From CBDUZS01 sp965371785 (GTDB taxonomy: Bacteria; Fermentibacterota; Fermentibacteria; Fermentibacterales; JCC-6), in the NCBI GenBank assembly GCA_965371785.1, contig CBDUZS010000058.1:1-15916 (forward strand): a stretch of 15,916 nt of DNA. Direction: 5' to 3'. Position 1 is the stretch's first letter; each line of letters starts with the position of its first letter. Positions 6,675 through 15,111 of this stretch are shown piece after piece. The notes beneath the pieces were generated by a model. It saw only the letters and a program-made list of their open reading frames with translations. It was not told the DNA's origin and did not search any database. Made by a program: the position numbers and the translations under genes.

Positions 6675-8912
6675 ATGTCGTTGCCCAGCAGTGACACAAG
6701 TGAGCTACTCTCCCGGCTCGAGAAGCTGAGAACCGAGCCGCCCGGTCAGGAGCTGATTGCCACCCTGAACGACCTGGCATCCCTGGAGTTCAGGAAAGAT
6801 CCCCTCAAAACGGAGAAGTATGCTTCGGAGGCACTCGAGCTGGCACTGAAGCTGGGGCTCGAGAGAGAACGTGGTATCAGCCTGAGAATGCTTGGTGTAT
6901 CCCATTGGGCTCGCAGTAATTACATTGAAGCTTTTACCTTCTACAATAAATCGCTGGAAATTTTCGACGAGATCGATGACAGACTTGGAGCAGCGGCGGT
7001 CTACAACAACATCGGCGTGGTCTATCTCGAACAGGGCGCCATGGACCAGGCTCTCGAGCATTTCCTTCTGTCATTGCGTATCAAGGAGGAGTGTAACGCT
7101 ACTTCCGTTCTAGCGCATTCCTACATCAATGTTGCGAACATCTACAACAGGCTCGAGCGGTGTGATGAAGCGCTTGCCTACTACAACATGGCTCTCGAAC
7201 TGCACAAGGAGTCCGGTAACAAGGTCAAGATCGCGGACTGCTACAACAACATGGGGCTCGTATACAAGACCATGAACGACCTGGATAAGGCTCTCGAGTT
7301 CATCAACAAGAGCCTGGAGCTGCGAGAGGATACAGACGATCCCAAGGGTGTTGCTTCGAATCTGAACAACATCGGGGACTTGTACCTCGAACTCGGTGAC
7401 CATGATAAAGCGCTCGAATACTTCGAAAAAAGCCTTTTCATTCGTGAGAAAAAGGCCGACATGTGGGGAATCGCCAACTCATGTACCAACGCAGGGAGAG
7501 CATGCATCATTCTCGGTAAACTGGAACGGGCAGAGAAGTACCTGTCGAGAGCCATGGAGATGACAAGGGATATCGGGGCAAGGTTTCTCGAATCGGATTG
7601 CAACAGATGGCTGTCCGAACTCTACGAGAAGAAGGGCGATCTCAAAAAGGCAATCTCCTGCGCCAGGGAGTACAACAGAATTGCCGAGGAGTACACGGGT
7701 GAGGACAACAGGAAGAGAATGACCAGGATGCAAGTTCTTTTCGAGACCGAGCGCAGGGACAGGATCGCCGAGATCTATCAGATAAAGAACGTGGAGCTCG
7801 AGAATATTGTGGAGACCCGGACGAAGGAGCTTCGGGAAGTCAACTCGGGACTCGGGAAGGAGATAGACGAGAGGAAACGGGCCGAAGAAGCCAGGTTCCG
7901 GGCCGAATCCGATCTCAGCTCCTTCCTCGACAACGTCCAGGATATGGTTTACTTCCAGGCCCTGGACGGTTCGGTATCACACCTTAACTCTGCCTGTATC
8001 AACGTCACGGGCTACGACAGGTTCGAGTTCGATAAAGCTCCGGGGCTCTGGATGAGGATAATTCACCCGGATGACATCGAGTACAGGCTGGAATTCCTCG
8101 GTTACGGACACGATAAACCGCTGGTATCCAACCACGAATACCAGCTGATAACGAAGGACAGTGATTGGCGCTGGATTCATTCCCACATGGTTGCAATCAG
8201 GGACAATGATGGTGTCATCATCGGATACAACTGCATAGATCGTGATTTCACGGTAAGGAAAGATGCTGAGAAAAAGCTGCAGCGCAGCTTCTACAACCTC
8301 GAGAAGAGCTTTCAGGGAACGATTTTCACGATGTCAAAGATCGTCGAAACGCGTGACCCGTACACATCCGGCCATCAGATGCGTACTGCAAGACTGGCGC
8401 AGGCAATCGCAAAACAGATGGGTCTTTCCGATGAACAGGTCCAGACGGTGTTCTTAGCAGCAGTGGTTCACGACATAGGCAAGATATCCATTCCACAGGA
8501 ATACCTGAGTAAACCGGGCAAACTCAACGACCTGGAAATGCAGCTGATCAGGGCTCACCCCAAAGTCAGTTACGAAGTTCTCAGTGGTATCGAGTTTCCA
8601 TGGCCTATTGCCGATATCGTTCTTCAGCACCATGAGCGCTGCGATGGCTCCGGCTATCCCCAGGGTCTTACGTGTGACGATATCGCAATCGAAGCACGGA
8701 TTCTCTGCGTTGCCGATGTAGTGGAAGCCATGTCATCCCATCGTCCATACAGACCCAAACTCGGTGAACGGCATGCCATGCGGGAACTCATAATGAACAG
8801 AGGAATACTCTACGATTCAGACGCAGTCGATGCATGCAGTATCCTGATGAAGAAATGCAATTTCAATCTCGAGCAGCTCGAAGAACCTGAGAGGGAAGAG
8901 AGCCTGGCCTAG
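6675..8912 (+). CDS. TPR-PAS-HD-GYP c-di-GMP phosphodiesterase, copy 1
   Basis: The protein has 745 residues. Residues 20-365 are about eight TPR units with a 40-residue period (YNNIGVVYLEQGAMDQALEHF and similar). A coiled coil follows at about 370-412 (VETRTKELREVNSGLGKEIDERKRAE), then a PAS domain at about 413-530 (FLDNVQDMVYFQALDG, IHPDD, WRWIHSH). The rest is a complete HD-GYP domain: ETRDPYTSGH, H599-D600 (HDIGK), IPQEYLSKPG, H652-H653-E654, D657-GSGYP and RPYR. It should hydrolyse c-di-GMP in the cytosol. The family can sometimes act on cGAMP. It has no receiver domain, signal peptide or membrane segment. The ATG at 6675 follows AAGGGGG and gives an N-terminus aligning with the two paralogues; an upstream GTG at 6621 is less likely. 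The next HD-GYP gene starts 45 bases downstream, probably in the same operon. Confidence 0.9.
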   Translation: MSLPSSDTSELLSRLEKLRTEPPGQELIATLNDLASLEFRKDPLKTEKYASEALELALKLGLERERGISLRMLGVSHWARSNYIEAFTFYNKSLEIFDEIDDRLGAAAVYNNIGVVYLEQGAMDQALEHFLLSLRIKEECNATSVLAHSYINVANIYNRLERCDEALAYYNMALELHKESGNKVKIADCYNNMGLVYKTMNDLDKALEFINKSLELREDTDDPKGVASNLNNIGDLYLELGDHDKALEYFEKSLFIREKKADMWGIANSCTNAGRACIILGKLERAEKYLSRAMEMTRDIGARFLESDCNRWLSELYEKKGDLKKAISCAREYNRIAEEYTGEDNRKRMTRMQVLFETERRDRIAEIYQIKNVELENIVETRTKELREVNSGLGKEIDERKRAEEARFRAESDLSSFLDNVQDMVYFQALDGSVSHLNSACINVTGYDRFEFDKAPGLWMRIIHPDDIEYRLEFLGYGHDKPLVSNHEYQLITKDSDWRWIHSHMVAIRDNDGVIIGYNCIDRDFTVRKDAEKKLQRSFYNLEKSFQGTIFTMSKIVETRDPYTSGHQMRTARLAQAIAKQMGLSDEQVQTVFLAAVVHDIGKISIPQEYLSKPGKLNDLEMQLIRAHPKVSYEVLSGIEFPWPIADIVLQHHERCDGSGYPQGLTCDDIAIEARILCVADVVEAMSSHRPYRPKLGERHAMRELIMNRGILYDSDAVDACSILMKKCNFNLEQLEEPEREESLA

Positions 8913-8957
8913 TGCAGAAGCCAATCCGTAATCGGTGTACACGCGGGAGCTTGTAGT

Positions 8958-11171
8958 ATGCGTATTGAGGAAATGAGGGTAGAGCTCGAGAAGCTGAGAA
9001 CAATACCCCCATCCGCAGAACTGGCCAGGCTTCTCAACGGTCTTGCCCGCCTCGAGCTGGACGACAACACAGGAGAAGCTGAAGTGCATTCAAGGGAAGC
9101 GCTTGGCATTGCACTGGAACTGAAGCTGGACCGGGAGCAGGCAATCAGCCTTCATATCCTGGGAAAGATCAACTTGACTAACAATTACTACAGTAAAGCC
9201 CTTACATGTTTCAGGGAGTCAATGGCTATCTTCAGTGAAATCAGTGACAAACCAGGCATTTCAGCTGTTTACGATGATATGGGCAGCATTTACAGGGAGC
9301 AGGGCTTCAACGATATCGCCCTCGAGCATTTCCTCGAGTCACTCAAGCTGATGGAACGGTGTGGAGATCCTCTGGGAGTCGCAAATGCGTACATCAATAT
9401 CGGTGACATATACGACCAGAAACTCGACCATGCCCTTGCCCTTTCCAGTTACACCAGAGCCATGTCGATTTTCGAAGAGCATGATGAGAAATGCCGCGCA
9501 GCAGACTGTTACGACAGTATCAGCCATATTCTTATCGAGCAGAAAGAGCTGGATAAGGCTCTGGATTACTGCCGGAGAGCTCTGAAACAGAAGGAAGCGT
9601 GCAAGGACGTTGCGGGAGAAGCGGAATCTCATTCCAGAATCGGCACGATATACGAATTAACCGGTATACGGGAAGAGGCCCTTGTTTCCTACGGTAAGAG
9701 CCTCGAGCTCTACGAGCAGATGACGGATGTCCCCGGTATCGTTACGTCATGCTGCAGAATTGGCAGACTCCTTCTTGCTCTCGACCGCCTTGATGAGGCA
9801 GAAAGAGTTCTTGTAAGAGGGGTAGAAGTTGCGAAAACGAGCTCTTCAGTAAACCTGGAATCCGAAACGGATTGCCTCCTGAGCCTGTCACTGGTGTACG
9901 AAGCAAAGAACGATCTCGGGAAGACACTCGCGGTAGTGAAGGAACACAACGAGCTGAGACAGAAGATGAGCAGAGCGGCAAGCAGAGATCAGTTCACCAG
10001 ACTTCAGACGTTGTTCGAAACCGAGATAAAGGAACGGGAATCCGAGATACAGCGGCTGAGAAATGTCGAGCTCGAGGGGGTGGTCGAGCAGCGGATAGAT
10101 GAATTGAAGGATGCCAACAAAATACTCCGCAAGGAGATAAGCGAACGTATCCTTGCCAAGGAAGCTCGTGTCAGGGCTGAAGCCACTCTGAGAACTTTCC
10201 TCGATAACGTCGAGGATATGGTTTACTACCAGGCTACAAACGGCACCATATCTCATCTCAACTCGGCCTGTGCCGTTGTAACAGGCTATAACAAGTACGA
10301 ATACGACAAAGATCCTGAATTGTGGAAGAACGTACTGCATCCGGACGACGTCGAATCAAGGATGAATATTCTCTCCAGCGGCGCGGATGGACCCCTCGTA
10401 TCCAATCAGGAATACAGGTTGAAGAAGAAGGACGGGGACTGGTGCTGGATCCATTCGCATATGGTCGCCATCAGAGACAGCGAAAACAGGATTGCCGGAT
10501 ACAGCTGCATCGACAGGGATTTTACGCAGAGAAAGACTGCAGAACAAGAACTCCAGCAAAGCTACGACAGCCTTGAAAGGAGTTTTCAGGGAACAGTTTT
10601 CACGATTGCCAAAATCGTGGAGACACGTGATCCATACACGTCAGGTCACCAGATGCGAGTGGCCGAACTTGCAAAAGCGATTGCCACACATATGGAACTG
10701 CCGGAGGATACGATACAGACGATTTTCCTTGCAGCGATCGTCCACGATATTGGTAAGATCTGCATTCCCCAGGAACTTCTCAGCAAACCCGGAAAGCTGA
10801 ATTCGATAGAAATGGACATCATCAGAACCCATCCACGCGTCAGTTTCGAGATACTGAGCGGCATCGATTTCCCCTGGCCGATAGCGGATATCGTCCTCCA
10901 GCATCATGAGTTCTTCGATGGCTCCGGTTATCCAGAAGGCCTGAGTGGTGAGGATATCACTCTCGAAGCAAGAGTTCTCTGCGCTGCGGACGTTGTCGAG
11001 GCGATGTCCTCGCATCGGCCGTACCGACCGGTACTCGGTGAGGAGAGCGCACTGGAGGAACTGCTGCAGAACAAGGGTACGCGTTACGACCCTGCCGTAG
11101 TCGATGCCTGTCGTGAGCTCTTTCTCGAAGAGAACTACAAACTGCCCGACTACTCCTCTCTGATCATCTGA
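8958..11171 (+). CDS. TPR-PAS-HD-GYP c-di-GMP phosphodiesterase, copy 2
   Basis: The protein has 737 residues and is collinear with the preceding gene. It starts MRIEEMRVELEKLRTIPPSAE, the same opening as copy 1 (EKLRTEPPGQE). TPR units extend to about residue 355. A coiled coil (VEQRIDELKDANKILRKEIS) and a PAS domain (FLDNVEDMVYYQATNG, LHPDD, WCWIHSH) follow. The HD-GYP domain is intact: H596-D597 (HDIGKICIP), H649-H650-E651, D654-GSGYP and SSHRPYR. GGGAG (8945-8949) lies eight bases before the ATG. The 45-base gap after copy 1, with no terminator, argues for co-transcription. The TPR part has diverged more than the catalytic part, so the copies probably respond to different partners. The protein should be cytosolic. 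Confidence 0.9.
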   Translation: MRIEEMRVELEKLRTIPPSAELARLLNGLARLELDDNTGEAEVHSREALGIALELKLDREQAISLHILGKINLTNNYYSKALTCFRESMAIFSEISDKPGISAVYDDMGSIYREQGFNDIALEHFLESLKLMERCGDPLGVANAYINIGDIYDQKLDHALALSSYTRAMSIFEEHDEKCRAADCYDSISHILIEQKELDKALDYCRRALKQKEACKDVAGEAESHSRIGTIYELTGIREEALVSYGKSLELYEQMTDVPGIVTSCCRIGRLLLALDRLDEAERVLVRGVEVAKTSSSVNLESETDCLLSLSLVYEAKNDLGKTLAVVKEHNELRQKMSRAASRDQFTRLQTLFETEIKERESEIQRLRNVELEGVVEQRIDELKDANKILRKEISERILAKEARVRAEATLRTFLDNVEDMVYYQATNGTISHLNSACAVVTGYNKYEYDKDPELWKNVLHPDDVESRMNILSSGADGPLVSNQEYRLKKKDGDWCWIHSHMVAIRDSENRIAGYSCIDRDFTQRKTAEQELQQSYDSLERSFQGTVFTIAKIVETRDPYTSGHQMRVAELAKAIATHMELPEDTIQTIFLAAIVHDIGKICIPQELLSKPGKLNSIEMDIIRTHPRVSFEILSGIDFPWPIADIVLQHHEFFDGSGYPEGLSGEDITLEARVLCAADVVEAMSSHRPYRPVLGEESALEELLQNKGTRYDPAVVDACRELFLEENYKLPDYSSLII

Positions 11172-11200
11172 CAGCCCCACAGCCGGGGAACTCCTGCATA

Positions 11201-11250
11201 AGATCGTGTGTTACATCCTAAGGGAAGAGTGAAATGTTACACTGCGATCT
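11201..11250. repeat. Imperfect 16-base inverted repeat after HD-GYP copy 2
   Basis: The arm starting at AGATCG (11201-11216) pairs with the arm ending in CGATCT (11234-11250), with one bulge and one mismatch around a 17-base loop. Both arms include TGTTACA in the same orientation. It starts 29 bases after the HD-GYP stop and lies about 160 bases before the next gene. No T-tract follows, so it is not a classical terminator. It could be an mRNA-stabilising hairpin or an operator for the gene at 11412. Confidence 0.45.
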
Positions 11251-11334
11251 AAGCCGTCAGCATGTCCTGTTATCAAGTCGTCCAAGTTATGATGAACATT
11301 TGATTTACATTCCCAACGGAACAAACAGCTCCGG

Positions 11335-11349
11335 CAGATGTACCATCTG
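11335..11349. repeat. CAGATG-TAC-CATCTG palindrome
   Basis: A perfect 6-base inverted repeat with three bases between arms, 63 bases upstream of the exported-protein gene at 11412. It could be an operator or a small hairpin in the leader; nothing else supports a role. Confidence 0.25.
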
Positions 11350-11411
11350 TGGACCTGTGGAAGCAGCGAGGGCATCGAAGAGCTGTCCGAACCATTGCCG
11401 GGGAGGATGAC

Positions 11412-11921
11412 ATGCATAAACTGATGAGACTCATGGCTTTCATACTGCTGTTGGTGGCAGCAGTGTTTCATCAGTCTCTGGTCCGTGCTTCCCGAATATC
11501 TCCTGATGATGTACTCACGGAAGCTATTACCGAGTTGCGGCAAAAGAACTTCTATCCGGTTACCGACGGGAATCCGGTGCCCGGGATACGTACCGAGTTC
11601 GATGATCACTGGCTGCAGGAGTATTCACCCGTGGTCTTCGAAGGACTGGAGAGCATACACGTGCTCAAAGTACGTAAATCCCAGCCGGTCAGCAGGGAAA
11701 ACTATTCCGAGGTAGTTCTGGAGATATGGGTTTACGAATCGGACGTGCAGCCGGTCAGAACCGTTTCCCAACTCGACAGCCTGCAGGACGCTGCATGGGT
11801 TCTCAAGACTCCGGCAGATTACTGGAGCCATGATGAATGGCTCATCTACACCCATACACGTGACGAGATGTTCCGCCCCGACCTCGAGGATGTTACGGAA
11901 ACACTGCGGGATCTGCTCTAG
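11412..11921 (+). CDS. Small exported hypothetical protein
   Basis: The frame encodes 169 residues from the ATG at 11412, which has GGGAGG (11401-11406) five bases upstream; the longer frame from 11349 has no such site. MHKLMRLMAFILLLVAAVFHQSLVRA is a Sec signal peptide with a likely signal peptidase I site after VRA. The mature part is about 140 residues with no Cys. It is acidic and mixed alpha/beta, ending in an amphipathic helix (EDVTETLRDLL). Central motifs are FDDHWLQEYSPVVFEGLESIHVLKVRK and DYWSHDEWLIYTH. I recognise no family. It lies 240 bases after HD-GYP copy 2 and converges on lipoprotein copy 2 with a ten-base gap. Confidence 0.75.
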   Translation: MHKLMRLMAFILLLVAAVFHQSLVRASRISPDDVLTEAITELRQKNFYPVTDGNPVPGIRTEFDDHWLQEYSPVVFEGLESIHVLKVRKSQPVSRENYSEVVLEIWVYESDVQPVRTVSQLDSLQDAAWVLKTPADYWSHDEWLIYTHTRDEMFRPDLEDVTETLRDLL

Positions 11922-11931
11922 CCCGGATGTA

Positions 11932-12594
11932 CTACTCGACAATCGAGCTTGTCAGGACAACCTCCATGTGAGATGTCGAAGACGAATCTGAATCAGCGAC
12001 TACCTGTCTGACGTTTCCCAGACCGGGTGAGAAGTACATCTCGAAGACGGAGTTGGGCTCTTCTGTATCGGTGTCACTCATGAGTGCACAATTCGTATAT
12101 GTGCCGGCAGGAACCGAGACCGTTTCCGTAACGCTCATGATTTCTCTGGTCACGGTTGGGTCTTCGCTGTCGGGAAGCCACGTGTCCCCCAGAACCACTG
12201 GAAGGGGAAACACGAGTTCGTAATACGTTGAAATCGTGTCATCGTACGCACGAAGTTCGGTATCTGTTTCGTAGATATACGTGCTCGTTGTATCCATGGA
12301 AGTGATGGTAGTATCGGGTGTAGTCATTGTGATGGTGCCTACGTTCAGGAATTCGTAGAGTTCGAAGCCTTGCTGGTGCATCACGATAGCACTGATGGTC
12401 TGCGTAGATGTTCCGGTGATGGTAATAGTGTCCTGGTCAGTTGTGTATACGTATCCATCTACGGAGTAATTCCAGGTGTTGCCCAGAGTCAGCGGAACGT
12501 AGTCGACTGGAGGAGTCGGTCCGGTTGAGCTGCTGCCGCAGCCGATTGTCATGAGAAGTGCCGTGAGAAAGAGGCACGGAATAAGATACTTCAT
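11932..12594 (-). CDS. Lipoprotein of the 'LGNTW' beta-rich type, copy 2
   Basis: The protein has 220 residues from the ATG at 12592-12594. The frame is open further upstream, but only this start gives the signal MKYLIPCLFLTALLMTIGC with lipobox TIGC, and AGGAAAGG precedes it. A short Ser/Gly/Pro linker leads to DYVPLTLGNTWNYSVDG and a very Thr-rich body (TDQDTITITGTSTQTIS, TMTTPDTTITSMDTTSTY). Shared motifs with copy 1 (5612-6286) are LGNTW, QGFEL, YDDT, PTVTRE, VPAG and YF.PGLGNV. Like copy 1, it is divergent from an HD-GYP gene. It should be anchored to the inner or outer membrane. Its function is unknown; its association with HD-GYP genes suggests a role in the same signalling pathway, an inference only. 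Confidence 0.85.
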   Translation of the reverse strand: MKYLIPCLFLTALLMTIGCGSSSTGPTPPVDYVPLTLGNTWNYSVDGYVYTTDQDTITITGTSTQTISAIVMHQQGFELYEFLNVGTITMTTPDTTITSMDTTSTYIYETDTELRAYDDTISTYYELVFPLPVVLGDTWLPDSEDPTVTREIMSVTETVSVPAGTYTNCALMSDTDTEEPNSVFEMYFSPGLGNVRQVVADSDSSSTSHMEVVLTSSIVE

Positions 12595-12652
12595 AATCGC
12601 CTTTCCTGTTGAATACATGTCTTTAACATCTCGGGGATACTGAAGGAATGTA

Positions 12653-12697
12653 CTCCGGGGAACAAAGCAAGTCCACAGTCCGTTCCAATATCCGGAG
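12653..12697 (+). promoter_or_regulatory. Hairpin sequestering the ribosome-binding site before HD-GYP copy 3
   Basis: CTCCGG-GGAAC (12653-12663) pairs with GTTCC (12682-12686) and CCGGAG (12692-12697), with a five-base bulge (12687-12691) and an 18-base loop. The 3' arm contains GGAG of the GGAGGG ribosome-binding site (12694-12699) used by the small leader frame at 12705. If this is transcribed, the fold would mask translation initiation. No known riboswitch class is recognised. Confidence 0.4.
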
Positions 12698-12704
12698 GGT
12701 TTGA

Positions 12705-12785
12705 ATGTCGGACATCGTCTGGACACGGATTCAGAGTTGTGTATTGTCGAAGCGTATGTCCGAATCCGGGATGAGGTTGGATTGA
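12705..12785 (+). CDS. 26-codon leader ORF coupled to HD-GYP copy 3
   Basis: An ATG at 12705 follows GGAGGG by five bases, the best ribosome-binding site in this intergenic region. The frame reads MSDIVWTRIQSC... for 26 codons, and its TGA (12783-12785) overlaps the ATG of the HD-GYP gene as TGATG. That arrangement is typical of translational coupling. The peptide is basic in its middle, with no homology I recognise. It could be a leader peptide, or the real start of the big gene could lie elsewhere; the in-frame TTG at 12701 is only one base from the ribosome-binding site and is unlikely. Confidence 0.45.
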   Translation: MSDIVWTRIQSCVLSKRMSESGMRLD

Positions 12786-14980
12786 TGACGGACGAGATGG
12801 TCCGAAAACTAGAGGAAGAGCTTGCATCACTGAGATCGGAAGACAGACCGGACGCACGCCTGGTCGATGTACTGAATCGACTGGCCATCCAGCTGATCAA
12901 CGTCGATGCAAAGAGAGCGTTGGAATGCTCGATCGAAGCACTGGGGCTCTCCGAGCAATTGGACTTGCCTCATGAAACTGCCGACTGTAGCCGTACAAAG
13001 GGTATAGCCCACTGGGCCATAGGCGAGTACACCGACTCATTGCACTGTTTCAGGGAAGCCATTGCCTTTTATGAAGAGAATGAGGATCAGACAGGAATTG
13101 CTTCCATCTACAGCTGTTTCGGGAACATCAGCCTGACACAGGGGCTGCTCGACGAGGCGCTGGACAATTACCTCAAGTCCCAGAGGATAAGTGAAGAGCT
13201 CGAGGATGCTGATGCTCTGAAGAAGATATGGCTGAATATCGGCAACGTATACATGCGAAAAGACATGCTCGATTCTGCAATTTCAAATTACACTAAAGCT
13301 CTCGCGGCATGGCAGGAAAACGGAAACGAACAGAGTACCGCTATCTGCTACCACAACATCGCGATGATCCATCGCAGGAAGGATGAACCCAAAGAAGCCC
13401 TCGAGAGCTACGGGAAAGCTCTGAAAATTCGTGAGGAGACAGGGGACAGGCGCGGAACAGCGAACACGCTCATGAACATGGGCTCGATCTACGAGGACAT
13501 GAAAGAGCTCGACAAAGCAGTTTTGTGCTTTCGCTCGAGCCTCGAGATAAGTGAGAGTATAGGTGACAGATTCGGTATCGCTGCATCGTGTACCAGCCTT
13601 GGTCATGTACTGATGACCCTGGAATCCCTCGAGGATGCAGAGACCTTCATAAACAGGGGGCTGACAATTGCAGCGGACATCGGTGCAGTCAACTCGGAGG
13701 TAACCTGCCTCGAAAACCGGTCGTATCTCTTCGAGAAGAAAGGTAACCCTTCTGAGGCTCTCAGATACGCCAGAGAGTTCAATTCCAGGAGAGAGGAACA
13801 GTTGAACGAGGAGAGCTCGGAGAACCTCAACAGACTGCTTGCGCTGTACGAGACGGAGAAGAAGGAGAGGGAAGCGGAAGCCTACCGCCTCAAATCCGCA
13901 GATCTCGAAAACGAAGTCGAGAAGCGCACAGATGAGCTTACAAGAATGAACGAGGATCTCAGAAAACTTATTTCCGAATGTCAGTTTGCCGAGGATGCCA
14001 GGGAGAAAGCCGAGACAGATCTACACTCCTTTCTCGATAATGTTGATGATGTGGTCTACTTCCAGTCACTCGACGGTTCCATTTTCGGTATGAACTCGGC
14101 CTGCCTGAGCGTTTCCGGACACGAGCGGGAGGAATTCGAGAAGGACAGGTATCTATGGCTCAAGATGATGCATCCCGATGACCTGAAGTTCAGACAGGAA
14201 TTCCTCCAGGTCGAGCATGCCGGAGAAATGAGCGATACGGAGTACAGGATATCCTCGGGGAAGAACGAGTGGCGCTGGCTCAACTCACGTATGGTCGCCA
14301 TACATGATGGCAGCGGCAAGCTCATAGGCTACAACTGCATTGATCGAGATATCACGATGAGGAAGGAAGCTGAACAGAAACTGCTGGACAGCATTGAGAG
14401 TCTCGAAAAAAGCTTCAGGAGTACCATATACGTGATCTCCAAGATAGCCGAGACCCGTGATCCCTACACTTCAGGCCACCAGATGAGAACAGCCGATCTT
14501 GCACGGGAAATAGCACAGCTCATGGGGCTTCCGGAGGATCAGGTCCAATCTGTTTACCTCGCTGGTGTCGTCCACGACATCGGCAAGATCTACATCCCCC
14601 AGGAATTCCTGAGCAAACCTGGTTCACTGAACACGATGGAAATGGACCTCATCAGGATGCATCCGGCAATCGGGTACGACATCCTGTCGAATATCGAGCT
14701 ACCGTGGCCCATTGCCGATATCGTACTCCAGCACCACGAACTGATGGATGGCTCCGGGTATCCATCAGGTCTCGAAAGCAGTGATATTTCAGTGGAAGCC
14801 CGCATACTCTGCGTAGCGGACGTGGTCGAGGCAATGTCCTCCCATCGACCCTATCGTGCGTCCCTGGGTACCGAGAAAGCTCTTGAGGAGTTGATCGCCC
14901 AGAGTGGGAAGCTCTACGATCCCGATGCTGTAGACGCCTGCAGAACACTTTTTCACGAGAAGGGGTACAGCTTCAACTGA
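12785..14980 (+). CDS. TPR-PAS-HD-GYP c-di-GMP phosphodiesterase, copy 3
   Basis: The protein has 731 residues and is the third member of the family in this window. The N-terminus is MTDEMVRKLEEELASLRSED. TPR units to about residue 355 include YHNIAMIHRRKDEPKEALESY and TLMNMGSIYEDMKELDKAVLCF. A coiled coil (VEKRTDELTRMNEDLRKLIS) and a PAS domain (FLDNVDDVVYFQSLDGSI, MHPDD, WRWLNSR) follow. HD-GYP residues are all present: H597-D598 (HDIGKIYIP), H650-H651-E652, D655-GSGYP and SSHRPYR. The ATG at 12785 has a weak GAGG eight bases upstream and overlaps the stop of a leader frame, so its translation may depend on coupling. The gene is divergent from lipoprotein copy 2, mirroring the arrangement at 6286/6675. 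It is followed by a terminator at 15057-15088. Confidence 0.9.
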   Translation: MTDEMVRKLEEELASLRSEDRPDARLVDVLNRLAIQLINVDAKRALECSIEALGLSEQLDLPHETADCSRTKGIAHWAIGEYTDSLHCFREAIAFYEENEDQTGIASIYSCFGNISLTQGLLDEALDNYLKSQRISEELEDADALKKIWLNIGNVYMRKDMLDSAISNYTKALAAWQENGNEQSTAICYHNIAMIHRRKDEPKEALESYGKALKIREETGDRRGTANTLMNMGSIYEDMKELDKAVLCFRSSLEISESIGDRFGIAASCTSLGHVLMTLESLEDAETFINRGLTIAADIGAVNSEVTCLENRSYLFEKKGNPSEALRYAREFNSRREEQLNEESSENLNRLLALYETEKKEREAEAYRLKSADLENEVEKRTDELTRMNEDLRKLISECQFAEDAREKAETDLHSFLDNVDDVVYFQSLDGSIFGMNSACLSVSGHEREEFEKDRYLWLKMMHPDDLKFRQEFLQVEHAGEMSDTEYRISSGKNEWRWLNSRMVAIHDGSGKLIGYNCIDRDITMRKEAEQKLLDSIESLEKSFRSTIYVISKIAETRDPYTSGHQMRTADLAREIAQLMGLPEDQVQSVYLAGVVHDIGKIYIPQEFLSKPGSLNTMEMDLIRMHPAIGYDILSNIELPWPIADIVLQHHELMDGSGYPSGLESSDISVEARILCVADVVEAMSSHRPYRASLGTEKALEELIAQSGKLYDPDAVDACRTLFHEKGYSFN

Positions 14981-15056
14981 GGGCTGTGATCAGCAGCCCG
15001 AAACCTCACGGAAGTTCTCCGCTCAGTACTGCTAAATCATCTAAGGTAAAGTAACA

Positions 15057-15088
15057 GTGCATGATTCGTGTAATCGATGCACTTTTTT
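15057..15088 (+). terminator. Rho-independent terminator
   Basis: GTGCATGATT (15057-15066) pairs with AATCGATGCAC (15072-15082), ten pairs with one bulged G and a five-base loop (CGTGT), followed directly by six T (15083-15088). It lies 77 bases after the stop of HD-GYP copy 3 and ends its transcript. Confidence 0.7.
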
Positions 15089-15111
15089 GTGCAGATTACC
15101 GAGTGAACGAG

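Noticed and set aside
6362..6697. Minus-strand frame of 111 codons in the lipoprotein/HD-GYP intergenic region
   Set aside because: It overlaps the ribosome-binding site and first codons of the HD-GYP gene and has no recognisable domain or good ribosome-binding site. It could be a gene remnant, but nothing supports this.
12701..12784. TTG start at 12701 giving HD-GYP copy 3 a 28-residue extension
   Set aside because: GGAGGG ends one base before the TTG, too close for initiation, and the paralogues align from the ATG at 12785.
12595..12900. N-terminal extension of lipoprotein copy 2
   Set aside because: The frame is open, but the extension would bury the lipoprotein signal peptide internally and would overlap the start of HD-GYP copy 3; it is Ser/Arg-rich antisense sequence.
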